From Micavibrio_A sp041655955 (lineage in GTDB: Bacteria; Pseudomonadota; Alphaproteobacteria; Micavibrionales; Micavibrionaceae), in the NCBI GenBank assembly GCA_041655955.1, contig JBBAEN010000001.1:248001-312000 (forward strand): a stretch of 64,000 bases of DNA, given 5' to 3'. The translations under genes and the position numbers were made by a program. Of the stretch, positions 1 to 7,956 are shown one piece after another. A model generated the notes under the pieces. That model was not told where the DNA came from. It was given only the letters and a program-made list of their open reading frames with translations, and did not search any database. How positions within the stretch are numbered: position 1 is the stretch's first letter; the number at the start of each line of letters is the position of its first letter.

Positions 1-551
1 TCTATTATACCTTCTATTATAAGCTCATCACCGCCAAGCTTTAAGAAGCTCTCCTGGCTAGAGCTTGTATCCTTATGTTTTAACTGCCCTTTACCGTCAT
101 AACCGAAGCGTGTCGTTTTCAGGATGCATTCCGGCGTCTTATGGGCCTTCAAAAACGCGTCAATATCCGCCGCGCAAGAGGCCGCGGCCCATGGCGCGGT
201 CGAAATGCCTGCTTTGTTCAAAAAATCCTTTTCTATCAATCTGTTCTGCGAAATGGCCAGTGTCTTCGAGGATGGATAGACGGGCTTCAGATTTTCTAAA
301 AACTCTATTGTTTCCAAAGGGATATTCTCGAATTCATAGGTAATGACATCAACGCTTTCCGCGAATCTCTTCAACTCGCACTGATTATCATAGGCCGCCT
401 GCGTTATAAGCGGGGTAACTTGCGCTGCCGGGGCGTCTTCTTCCGGGCAATATATATGTGTCCGGAGGCCGAGCGTGGCGGCGGCGAGGGCGGACATCCT
501 GCCGAGCTGTCCCCCGCCCAATATGCCTATAGTTTTTGTTTTTGCTGTCAT
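1..551 (-). CDS. purK: N5-carboxyaminoimidazole ribonucleotide synthase PurK (3' end beyond window)
   Basis: Converts AIR, ATP and bicarbonate to N5-CAIR in purine synthesis; PurE then isomerises the product. Reading the minus strand from the ATG at 551 gives an N-terminal Rossmann-like GILGGGQLGRM motif, YEFENIP at about residue 78 and the ATP-grasp segment TTRFGYDGKGQ at about residue 155. These are PurK hallmarks. About 183 codons are visible; the C-terminal half lies outside the window. It lies downstream of purE on the same strand, separated by 264 bases, which is unusually loose for a purEK pair. Confidence 0.95.
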   Translation of the reverse strand, partial: MTAKTKTIGILGGGQLGRMSALAAATLGLRTHIYCPEEDAPAAQVTPLITQAAYDNQCELKRFAESVDVITYEFENIPLETIEFLENLKPVYPSSKTLAISQNRLIEKDFLNKAGISTAPWAAASCAADIDAFLKAHKTPECILKTTRFGYDGKGQLKHKDTSSSQESFLKLGGDELIIEGII

Positions 552-815
552 TTCAACCAGTTCTGGTTTTTGTTTCATGTGAAATAGGAGATTGAGCGGC
601 GCGCATCACCCTTGCCCGTCTGTGGCGGCACAGGATAATCCACATATCCACAAGCTCAAAGACCCTTTTTTGATAGTTTGCATCGAAAAAGCGGAATCAG
701 GCGGGCGGGCCGTCTTTTACGGCTATGTGCGCCCGGTTTCGGCCTTCGGCCCGGCGGGATTATTGATGCGTTATATGTTTTATGAAGAGAGCGGGGCTTT
801 TATAGGTTTTTCGCG
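552..815. other. purE-purK intergenic spacer
   Basis: This is 264 bases between purE and purK, both on the minus strand. I see no convincing gene: the plus-strand frame at 592-819 has no ribosome-binding site or recognisable motif. I also see no clear terminator, so the spacer could be an untranslated part of a purEK transcript or could hold a purK promoter. Confidence 0.4.
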
Positions 816-1313
816 CTAATCTCTTGGTTCTTCCGCCACCAGCTCGCTTTGTCTGGTGCGATATTCTTCCAAACGCCTCATAAGGGCGTCATCTGCGGTT
901 CCGAGGATGGAAACCGCCAGAAGCGCCGCGTTTTTGGCCCCCGCATCGCCTATGGCAAGCGTGCCGACCGGCACGCCGCCGGGCATCTGCACGATGGAGA
1001 GGAGGCTATCTAACCCTTTGAAAGATTTTGATTTTATAGGGACTCCGAGAACCGGCAGGGGGGTGAGTGAAGCCACCATGCCCGGTAAATGGGCGGCCCC
1101 GCCCGCGCCCGCAATAATCACCTTGATTCCGCGCTCTTGCGCGGTTGACGCATAGTCAATCATGCGCCTTGGGGTGCGGTGCGCTGACACGATTTTGACT
1201 TCATGGGGAATGTCGAAGTTTTTAAGTAACTCATGGGAAAGCTTCATTGTTTCCCAATCTGACTGGGAGCCCATGATGATTCCGATTAAGGGTCTTGGAT
1301 CGTTTTGCGTCAC
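816..1313 (-). CDS. purE: N5-carboxyaminoimidazole ribonucleotide mutase PurE (class I)
   Basis: Isomerises N5-CAIR to CAIR in the cytosol during purine biosynthesis. The 165-residue protein has the usual class I length. It carries the phosphate-binding MGSQSDWETM segment (about residues 14-23), the SAHRTP motif with the catalytic histidine (about 44-49), GAGGAAHLPGM (about 69-79) and the MPGGVPVGT segment. It is first in the minus-strand purE-purK order and fits the bacterial two-step pathway, in contrast to class II PurE, which uses CO2 directly. Confidence 0.97.
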   Translation of the reverse strand: MTQNDPRPLIGIIMGSQSDWETMKLSHELLKNFDIPHEVKIVSAHRTPRRMIDYASTAQERGIKVIIAGAGGAAHLPGMVASLTPLPVLGVPIKSKSFKGLDSLLSIVQMPGGVPVGTLAIGDAGAKNAALLAVSILGTADDALMRRLEEYRTRQSELVAEEPRD

Positions 1314-1349
1314 TTTGAACCTCTTCTTGGCCCGTTACAGGGTCATTTA

Positions 1350-1550
1350 TCAGGCTATGATATCGGGGAGGATGTTGCTGCGTATCTTCTGGATCTGGTC
1401 TTTCAAAAGAAGCTTCTTCTTTTTCAGACGCTGTATATCCAGCAAATTAACCGGCGGAGTATTGCTCAGCCGGCTGATTGTTTCATCAAGTTCGCGGTGC
1501 TCGCGCTCCAGAATGGCGAGCTCTTCCATAAGGTCGTCTATGTCTTCCAT
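1350..1550 (-). CDS. YdcH-family (DUF465) small protein
   Basis: This 66-residue acidic-basic protein is predicted to be almost entirely helical, with heptad-like hydrophobic spacing and a QRLKKKKLLLKDQI segment near the C-terminus. That segment is the signature of the YdcH/DUF465 family, which is very common in alphaproteobacteria and has no established biochemical role. It lies 36 bases upstream of purE on the same strand and may be co-transcribed with it. Confidence 0.8.
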   Translation of the reverse strand: MEDIDDLMEELAILEREHRELDETISRLSNTPPVNLLDIQRLKKKKLLLKDQIQKIRSNILPDIIA

Positions 1551-1714
1551 GCGCCGTCCGAAGGGCTAAGATTTTGATTTTGAGCCTATAATCCTATCAG
1601 AAAATTTTTGCTTTGATAAGTAAAGAATGGCACGGATGCGCGAAATCCCTTTGGCATTGGCGCCGCGATAGGATAAAAAGGATGAAATTCTCTCTTCCTC
1701 ACCAAGGATATTCC

Positions 1715-2794
1715 ATGACGAAAAAAATCGGCATTTTAACGAGCGGCGGCGATTGCGCGGGGCTGAATGCGGTTATCCGCGCCGCCGTTTATAAGGCAGA
1801 CCAGCTGGGCTGGCAGGTTTACGGGATTCTCGACGGGACGGCGGGCTTGCTGGGGGATGAACCGCAGGCGCAGCTTTTGTCGCCGGAACAGATGGATTCC
1901 ACCGTCCTGCGCATGGGCGGGACGATTCTCGGCACGACGAATAAGGGCAATCCTTTTGCTTTTCCGATGAGCGATGGTTCGGTCAAGGATCGCAGTGACG
2001 AGATTATCGGCAATTTCAAAAAGCTGGGCCTTGAGGCCGTGATCGGCATTGGCGGCGATGGCAGTTTCGCCATTTTGCGCCGCCTGACCCGTCAGGGCGG
2101 CATAAATATGGTGGGCATCCCCAAAACCATCGACAACGACCTTGGAAAGACCGAGCGCGCCGTGGGGTTTGACACGGCGGTGGCCGTGGCGACGGAGGCA
2201 CTCGACCGGCTCCAGCCGACGGCGGCGAGCCATGACCGGGTCATGATTTTAGAGGTTATGGGCCGCGATGCCGGCCATATCGCCCTGTCCGCCGGCATTG
2301 CGGGCGGCGCGGACGTCATTCTCGTCCCCGAAATTCCGTACCGGATCGAACATATCGCCGAAAAGATAGAGCGGGTGAAGCAGTCTGGGCGCAATTTTGC
2401 ACTCATTATCGTGTCAGAAGCGGTCAAGACCCCGAACGGGGAGAAGTTTGAAATCACCTATCATGGCGGCGAAAAGCGCTATGGCGGGATTGGCAACTAT
2501 ATCAGCTATAAGGTTTCCGAAGCGACCGGCTTTGAAAGCCGCGTGACGGTTCTGGGGCATGTTCAGCGCGGTTCCCAGCCGACCTATAATGACAGGCTTC
2601 TCGCCTCCGCTTTCGGCGTCCGCGCGGTGGATCTTATCAATGAAGGGCGTTTCGACAGGATGGTGGCATGGCAAAACCGCAAGGTTGTGGATTATCCCAT
2701 CGAGGAATGTATCGCGGCCTATGAAGCGATAGACCCGTCGGATGCTTTGGTTCATACTGCAAGAGGTTTGGGAATCTCATTCGGCGATAAATAA
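1715..2794 (+). CDS. 6-phosphofructokinase (group III type)
   Basis: Phosphorylates fructose 6-phosphate at C1 in glycolysis. The start at 1715 has an AAGGA ribosome-binding site; the longer open frame to 1613 lacks support. The product has 359 residues with GGDCAGLN at 11-18, GGDGS at 113-117, PKTIDND at 136-142 and the MGRDAGH substrate loop. Glycine at the position equivalent to E. coli 104 points to ATP use, while lysine at the position equivalent to 124 is typical of PPi-dependent enzymes. Cofactor is therefore uncertain, with a lean to ATP. A TATAAT hexamer lies at 1587-1592 but without a clear -35 box. Many alphaproteobacteria lack this enzyme. Confidence 0.93.
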   Translation: MTKKIGILTSGGDCAGLNAVIRAAVYKADQLGWQVYGILDGTAGLLGDEPQAQLLSPEQMDSTVLRMGGTILGTTNKGNPFAFPMSDGSVKDRSDEIIGNFKKLGLEAVIGIGGDGSFAILRRLTRQGGINMVGIPKTIDNDLGKTERAVGFDTAVAVATEALDRLQPTAASHDRVMILEVMGRDAGHIALSAGIAGGADVILVPEIPYRIEHIAEKIERVKQSGRNFALIIVSEAVKTPNGEKFEITYHGGEKRYGGIGNYISYKVSEATGFESRVTVLGHVQRGSQPTYNDRLLASAFGVRAVDLINEGRFDRMVAWQNRKVVDYPIEECIAAYEAIDPSDALVHTARGLGISFGDK

Positions 2795-2795
2795 G

Positions 2796-3356
2796 ATGGC
2801 ATTAGGAAATCTGGATTATATACGGCAATCGCTCGCCGATGACGAAGAGCTGGTTCATGTGGGGCATTTCCACTGGATGTATACTGTGTCGGCGCTGCTC
2901 AACATCGTTTTCGGCGTCATCCTATGTATCTTTATTATCGCCGGCGCCATTATGATTGAACCTTATCTGCCGGCTTCCTTGCGCGGGAGCGCGGGGCCGG
3001 GGGATAGCTGGCTCGCGCAGGTGCGCGACGTTAATCCCGCCATCAAGATTCTGGCCTTCATGGTGCTGGCTTTCAGCATGTTCCGCTATGCCCAGATGAT
3101 GATTGTGAAGGTCACGACGGAGATCGCGATCACAAATAAGCGCCTTGTCTATAAGCGCGGTTTGGTCGCCCGCTATGTCGGCGAGATCAATATCGACCGG
3201 ATCGAAGGGGTCAACGTGCTTCAGGGCATTCTGGGCCGGCTTTTGAATTACGGGCGCATCATGGTGCGCGGCATGGGGGTCGGGGAGGTCGTGCTTCCGC
3301 CGATCGAAGACCCGCTGAAATTCCGCCGCGCGATTGAGCGGGCCAGAAGCGTCTGA
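2796..3356 (+). CDS. Bacterial PH-domain (YdbS-like) membrane protein
   Basis: A 186-residue protein of unknown biochemical role. Two hydrophobic segments (about residues 30-57 and 80-105) are followed by a basic, beta-rich domain with the pattern TNKRLVYKRG and the later RIEGVNVLQGILGRLLNYG segment. This pattern is characteristic of the bacterial PH domain family bPH2 (DUF304). The ATG at 2796 is one base past the phosphofructokinase stop codon, so the two are likely co-transcribed. The next gene encodes a second PH-domain protein 16 bases downstream; the two may act as a pair. Confidence 0.8.
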   Translation: MALGNLDYIRQSLADDEELVHVGHFHWMYTVSALLNIVFGVILCIFIIAGAIMIEPYLPASLRGSAGPGDSWLAQVRDVNPAIKILAFMVLAFSMFRYAQMMIVKVTTEIAITNKRLVYKRGLVARYVGEINIDRIEGVNVLQGILGRLLNYGRIMVRGMGVGEVVLPPIEDPLKFRRAIERARSV

Positions 3357-3372
3357 TGCAGGGGAAGCGACA

Positions 3373-3855
3373 ATGAAACGGGCCGTGAACGCAGGCAGGA
3401 CGGCGCTTTTAAAGCTGGCGGGGATTACGCTGGCGGAGGGCGAAAAGGTCAGGGTCGCGGCGCATATCCATGACGCGATTTACTGGAAGAGCGTCGCCGT
3501 GATGATTGTCGGGATTTTGCTCCTCCCGTCCTTTATGCAAAATCTGGGCTTTCTCCTGATTGCCGTCGGGGCGGTGATGCTTGGACTGGCGCACCTGACC
3601 CGCAATTTTCTGGTGCTTGCGGCGACGGACAGGCGCATTTTCGTGCGCAGCGGCATCATCTATGCGGATATGATAGAGCTGCGCTACCAGCAGGTGGAAA
3701 GCATCGAGCTGGGCATCACGCCGATAGGGCAGGTTTTCGGCTATGGGAGCGTTATCGTAACGGGAACGGGTCAGCGGCGGCTCATCGTCCCGTTCGTCAG
3801 CAACGCGATCAGCTTCCGCCAGCAGGTCAATGAAATCCTCGCCAGCCGCGAATAG
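3373..3855 (+). CDS. Bacterial PH-domain membrane protein, second of a pair
   Basis: A 160-residue relative of the preceding gene. It has a central hydrophobic hairpin (about residues 38-74), then a bPH2-type domain with TDRRIFVRSGII and the QVESIELGITPIGQVFGYG segment. The ATG at 3373 was chosen because GGGGAAG lies just upstream; the open frame to 3334 overlaps the previous gene and is less likely. Such pairs resemble E. coli YdbS/YdbT in layout. The function is unknown. Confidence 0.8.
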   Translation: MKRAVNAGRTALLKLAGITLAEGEKVRVAAHIHDAIYWKSVAVMIVGILLLPSFMQNLGFLLIAVGAVMLGLAHLTRNFLVLAATDRRIFVRSGIIYADMIELRYQQVESIELGITPIGQVFGYGSVIVTGTGQRRLIVPFVSNAISFRQQVNEILASRE

Positions 3856-4059
3856 CGGCGCGGCCTTCGTCTTTTTTTAAATACATTCTGTAGCTTTTTC
3901 CATAGGTTGAGGTTCATGGGTCTGTTTTATGCGCTTCATGCACCCCTATTGCGCCTGACGGAACTGCCTAGCCGGCTCAATCATTTTTTAACCATGGAAG
4001 GGGATAATTTTAGATGGGAAAATTCGGGCGGATTTCTTGAAAGGATTTTGCCCGCAAGC

Positions 4060-5718
4060 ATGATGACGGACATGGCTTCTATGACAAAGAAAAAGGGAAG
4101 AGGGCGGGGGATGATGTCCGGCGGCATGGTGCTTGTCGCCGTTTTGAGCCTTTTGGCCGCCGCGCCCGTACATTCCCAGCCGCCCCAACTTGCCTCCGGC
4201 CATAGCCCGCAAGAGATTAAATATCATAATGACGATATTATAAAGGCGCATTATGCCCCTGCGGCGAGCCTGCCGATTTGGGTGAGGGGGGCAGGTGCGT
4301 TTCAACCGCGCATCGATGCCGTCCTTGAAATACTTGAAGAATCCTGGACGCATGGCCTTAATCCGGCGCATTATCGGGTCACGGAAATTCGCGAGAGAAA
4401 GAAAAATTTCGGCCATTCATCGAAGATGGAGCTGGAGATGCTTATCTCCGATTCCGTCCTGCGCTATATTCATGACCTTTCCAGCATGCGCGGGCAGCCG
4501 CAAAGTGCGGATGCCAAAAACAAATTCTGGCGCGAACCGCTCGACCGCGCGGCGCTCTTGAAAGATCTGTCCTCGACCCGCGATCCGGTTGCGACGATTC
4601 GCGGCTATGCGCCCCATTACGCGCTTTATCAGGCACTGCGGCAGGAACTTGTCCGTCTGGCGGCCTTGCCGGACAGGGACGCCAAGCCTATAAGAAGCGG
4701 CGGCGAGCTGTTAAAGCCGGGCCGTTCCTATGCGCAAATCCCCGCAATACGCGCCCGTTTGGGCCTTTCTGACCCTGAAACGCGCCTTAATGCCTATGAT
4801 GAACCGCTTGCGGTCGAGATTATGGCATTCCAGCGTTCCTACGGGCTGAAGGCCGACGGGATTATCGGGCCGAAGACGCTCGACCTTTTGAACATCTCCA
4901 ACCGCGACCGGATGATGCAGATTATCGCCAATATGGAACGGCTGCGCTGGATGAATGAAGGCCGTCCCGATCGCTATGTCCTCGTCAATATCCCCTCGGC
5001 GACGCTTTGGGCGGTGGAGGACGGCGAGGCGAGGCTGACCATGCCCGTTATCGTGGGGAAAACAGCGCGCCCGACCTATAGTTTCCGCACCGAGATTACC
5101 GGTATCCGTTTCAACCCGAACTGGACGGTGCCGCCGACCATCAAGCGCAAGGATTTCCTGCCGATGCTCCAGCAGGATCCCTATGCGCTGAGCGAACGCG
5201 GCATCGGTATTTATTATCAGGGGCGGCCCATCGATCCGGGGCAGGTGGACTGGCACACCATAGATCCGCGCGATCTGGCCTCGCTGCGCATGACGCAAAG
5301 TCCGGGCGATGACAATCCGCTTGGCAAAATCCGCGTGCTGATGGAAAACCCTTATAATATCTACTTGCATGATACGAATAACCCGTCGCTGTTCAGCCAG
5401 CCGGAAAGGGAGTTAAGCTCCGGCTGCATCCGCGTCGCGGAACCGCACAGGCTTGCCGAATTCATTATGGGCCGTAACGAAAAATGGAATGAGAACAGCC
5501 TGCGCCGCTATATCGATTCCGGCCGCATGCGCGACATACAGGCGGATGAAGCCCTGCCTGTCTATATTACCTACCAGACAGTATGGCTCGACACGAATGG
5601 CCGCCTGATTTATGGCCGCGACGTGTACGGGCAGGATAAAATCCTGATCGACCTGCTGCAAAAACGCGATTTCATCCACATCCCCGAAATATTCCCGAAC
5701 CCTGCGATTTCCCTGTAA
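4060..5718 (+). CDS. YcbB-type L,D-transpeptidase
   Basis: Probably forms 3-3 cross-links in peptidoglycan in the periplasm. Taking the ATG at 4060 the protein has 552 residues: a basic, then hydrophobic signal sequence ending near AAPVHS-Q, an N-terminal scaffold, a peptidoglycan-binding segment (AFQRSYGLKADGIIGPKT, about residues 255-272) and a YkuD catalytic domain from about 305. The SSGCIRV motif places the nucleophile near Cys456. This is the architecture of YcbB/LdtD. The start is uncertain: ATGs at 4063, 4072 and 4081 would also retain the signal peptide, and the frame is open to 3907. Followed after 148 bases by a DUF882 gene. Confidence 0.9.
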   Translation: MMTDMASMTKKKGRGRGMMSGGMVLVAVLSLLAAAPVHSQPPQLASGHSPQEIKYHNDDIIKAHYAPAASLPIWVRGAGAFQPRIDAVLEILEESWTHGLNPAHYRVTEIRERKKNFGHSSKMELEMLISDSVLRYIHDLSSMRGQPQSADAKNKFWREPLDRAALLKDLSSTRDPVATIRGYAPHYALYQALRQELVRLAALPDRDAKPIRSGGELLKPGRSYAQIPAIRARLGLSDPETRLNAYDEPLAVEIMAFQRSYGLKADGIIGPKTLDLLNISNRDRMMQIIANMERLRWMNEGRPDRYVLVNIPSATLWAVEDGEARLTMPVIVGKTARPTYSFRTEITGIRFNPNWTVPPTIKRKDFLPMLQQDPYALSERGIGIYYQGRPIDPGQVDWHTIDPRDLASLRMTQSPGDDNPLGKIRVLMENPYNIYLHDTNNPSLFSQPERELSSGCIRVAEPHRLAEFIMGRNEKWNENSLRRYIDSGRMRDIQADEALPVYITYQTVWLDTNGRLIYGRDVYGQDKILIDLLQKRDFIHIPEIFPNPAISL

Positions 5719-5866
5719 AACGAAGCGGTTGAAGGCCCCATGCATTTTTAGTATAGTGGGCAGTGTAAAACTGTCTTTGACAGGCCCTTTCAATTTGCTA
5801 CAAAGCAACTCTTCGATGAAGGCAATGCCCGCGCATATGTCTTCGCAAACAAAAATAAGAGGTTCT

Positions 5867-6460
5867 ATGACTCCCCGGATGACAGGCGATCCCGCCTTAT
5901 TTCTGAGCCGTCGCAAACTTATCGGATTCGGAGCTATGGCCGCAGGCACTATCGCGGCTTCTTCCTTGCTCAACCCAGCATCGGCAGCAATCATGGCGCC
6001 CGCGAACGCACCGTCCGGCGCGCGCCGCATATCATTTCGCAACGCCCATACAGGCGAAAGTTTTTCCGGCGTGTACCGCATCGGCAATAAATACCTCCCC
6101 GACGCGTTTGACAGCATCAATGTCGTCCTGCGCGATTTCCGTTCGGATGAGTTATTCCCGATCGACCCGCGCGTGATTGATATTATCTATGCGGTTCACC
6201 GGCAAACAGGCAGCGACCAGCCTTATGAAGTTTTGTCCGGCTATCGTTGCCCGAAAACAAATGCGGGTCTAAGACGCGCTAGCAGCGGCGTTGCAAAAAA
6301 TTCCTTGCATATGACGGGGCAGGCTATTGACCTGCGCCTGCCCGGATTTGATACAAAAGGCATCCGTTCTCTTGCCGTTGGGCTGAAGGCCGGCGGCGTC
6401 GGCTATTATGCGCGCAGCAACTTCGTCCATATGGATACGGGGGATGTGCGCTCCTGGTAG
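5867..6460 (+). CDS. Tat-exported DUF882 (YcbK-like) peptidase-fold protein
   Basis: The 197-residue product starts at the ATG at 5867, which has an AAGAGG ribosome-binding site four bases upstream. A twin-arginine signal (SRRKLIGFG, residues 14-22) precedes a hydrophobic stretch ending in AAIMA. The mature domain carries SGYRCPKTN, SLHMTGQAIDLR and FVHMDTG, which supply the histidine and aspartate ligands of M15-like zinc peptidases, as in E. coli YcbK. Its position next to an L,D-transpeptidase suggests a role in peptidoglycan processing. It is followed by a terminator. Confidence 0.88.
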   Translation: MTPRMTGDPALFLSRRKLIGFGAMAAGTIAASSLLNPASAAIMAPANAPSGARRISFRNAHTGESFSGVYRIGNKYLPDAFDSINVVLRDFRSDELFPIDPRVIDIIYAVHRQTGSDQPYEVLSGYRCPKTNAGLRRASSGVAKNSLHMTGQAIDLRLPGFDTKGIRSLAVGLKAGGVGYYARSNFVHMDTGDVRSW

Positions 6461-6490
6461 CGCGCCGTTTGCGGGCAATTTACAGGCAAT

Positions 6491-6518
6491 AAAAACCGGC
6501 TTTCATGGCCGGTTTTTT
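6491..6518. terminator. Bidirectional intrinsic terminator
   Basis: The arm 6491-6500 (AAAAACCGGC) pairs perfectly with 6508-6517 across a 7-base loop, flanked by A and T runs on both sides. It can serve the plus-strand DUF882 gene and the convergent minus-strand phosphatase. Confidence 0.85.
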
Positions 6519-6536
6519 AATGGGGCGGATGCGGCC

Positions 6537-7145
6537 TCACGCCCGGAGTTTGCTGATATTCCACGGAAGCGGCAGGGTATCCGGTGAGGGCGAGAAATGG
6601 TGCAGGCAGCAATTTTCTATGCCGAAAATCCGGGTTTGATAGAGCGCCCCGAATGCACGGAACACGCCGCCATGACAGACGATAAGGGCAGGGCCGGGAT
6701 GCGTGGTTATAAAGGAGGATATGGCCCCGCGCACGCGTTCTTGAAAATCCCTGTGCGCCTCCCCGCCCGGCGGATCGACGCCGTCCCGCGTGGGCTGGCG
6801 CGTAATGCTCCATGACTGTCCCTCCCATTCGCCGTAATGCTGTTCGGCGATGGAAGGATCTTCATACATGGGCAGGCCGAGATTCGCGTTGATAATTCGC
6901 GCCGTGTCGCGGGCGCGGCTGAGATTGCTGTGTATAATCACGGACGGTTTATGCTCCAGCGATTCGACGACGGCCCGCGCGGCTTCGGCCTGTTTCTGGC
7001 CTTTTTCGGTAAGGGCGACATCCATATGGCCGCTGGCGATTTCTTGCAAATTCGCGGTGCTTTCGCCATGGCGTATCATGTAAAAAGGGATAAAAGGTAT
7101 CGGCATGGGCGCATCATAAGAGCCATGCACCTTAAATGCCACCAT
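6537..7145 (-). CDS. Histidine phosphatase family protein (phosphoglycerate mutase-like)
   Basis: A 202-residue member of the branch 1 histidine phosphatases. It shows the IRHGEST motif (about residues 24-30) with the phosphorylated histidine, SRARDTA, the acidic EQHYGEWEG segment and the second histidine in VCHGG (about 158-162). The substrate cannot be deduced; candidates include sugar phosphates, phosphoglycerate or alpha-ribazole phosphate. The start at 7145 has AAAGGC eight bases upstream; the internal methionine at 7106 is an alternative. It is divergent from recO. Confidence 0.88.
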   Translation of the reverse strand: MVAFKVHGSYDAPMPIPFIPFYMIRHGESTANLQEIASGHMDVALTEKGQKQAEAARAVVESLEHKPSVIIHSNLSRARDTARIINANLGLPMYEDPSIAEQHYGEWEGQSWSITRQPTRDGVDPPGGEAHRDFQERVRGAISSFITTHPGPALIVCHGGVFRAFGALYQTRIFGIENCCLHHFSPSPDTLPLPWNISKLRA

Positions 7146-7191
7146 AAATGAAGCCTTTGCGTGTCATTGTGGATATTGTAAGGGATAGTCT

Positions 7192-7956
7192 ATGGAGCAA
7201 TGGAGCGACGAGGGATATGTGTTGGCGGTGAGGCCGCACGGCGAAGGCGGGGCTATCATCTCGCTGCTCACCGAATCGCACGGGCGCCATGCCGGATTCC
7301 TGCACGGGGCGCAGTCGGCGGCCAAGCGGGCGATGATCGAAAAGGGAAGCAGGGTCGCGATAGACTGGAAATCACGCACCGCCGATCAGCTGGGAACATT
7401 GACGCTGGAACAGGAAGCGGGGCTGCCGCCCGGCATATTGGAAGAGCCGCTGAAATTATCGGCCTTGCTGGCGGCTTGCGCGCTATGTGATGCCTCCCTG
7501 CCGGAGCGCGAAGGGCATCCCGGCCTTTTCCACGGCTTTAAAACGCTCGTCGATATGATGGAAAGCGAGATATGGGGTGCCGCCTATATTTACTGGGAAA
7601 TCGCGCTTTTGAAGGAGCTGGGATTTGGGCTGGACTTGACGAAATGCGCAGGGGGCGGTGATGCGCGCAGCCTTGCCTATGTTTCGCCGAAATCGGGACG
7701 GGCCGTGAGTGCGGAGGCGGGGAAGCCGTATAGCGACAGGCTTTTGAAATTGCCCGCTTTTTTAAAACCGGGCGGCGGCGGCGCGGATGCGGAGGAAATA
7801 TTGCACGGCCTGCGCATGACGGGGCATTTCCTCGAACACTGGGCCTTTGCGCATCATACGAAAGGCGTCCCCGATCCGCGCTTGCGTTTCGAGGCGCGCT
7901 ATGCCAAATATGTGGCGGATTCAAAGGGATTTCATGGCCAAAAAGACGACGAGTAA
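7192..7956 (+). CDS. recO: DNA repair protein RecO
   Basis: Recombination mediator that helps load RecA on SSB-coated DNA in the RecFOR pathway. The 254-residue protein has the N-terminal OB-fold pattern (DEGYVLAVRPHGEGGAIISLLTE) typical of alphaproteobacterial RecO, followed by the helical C-terminal domain. The zinc-finger cysteines found in some RecO proteins are reduced here. Its last 23 bases overlap parC, a common alphaproteobacterial neighbour. Confidence 0.93.
   Translation: MEQWSDEGYVLAVRPHGEGGAIISLLTESHGRHAGFLHGAQSAAKRAMIEKGSRVAIDWKSRTADQLGTLTLEQEAGLPPGILEEPLKLSALLAACALCDASLPEREGHPGLFHGFKTLVDMMESEIWGAAYIYWEIALLKELGFGLDLTKCAGGGDARSLAYVSPKSGRAVSAEAGKPYSDRLLKLPAFLKPGGGGADAEEILHGLRMTGHFLEHWAFAHHTKGVPDPRLRFEARYAKYVADSKGFHGQKDDE

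Noticed and set aside
592..819. A 75-codon plus-strand frame in the purE-purK gap
   Set aside because: No ribosome-binding site, no promoter and no recognisable sequence; it also runs against both neighbours.
1715..2794. Calling the phosphofructokinase PPi-dependent
   Set aside because: The GGDGS motif has glycine where PPi enzymes have aspartate; only the lysine in PKTIDND points to PPi.
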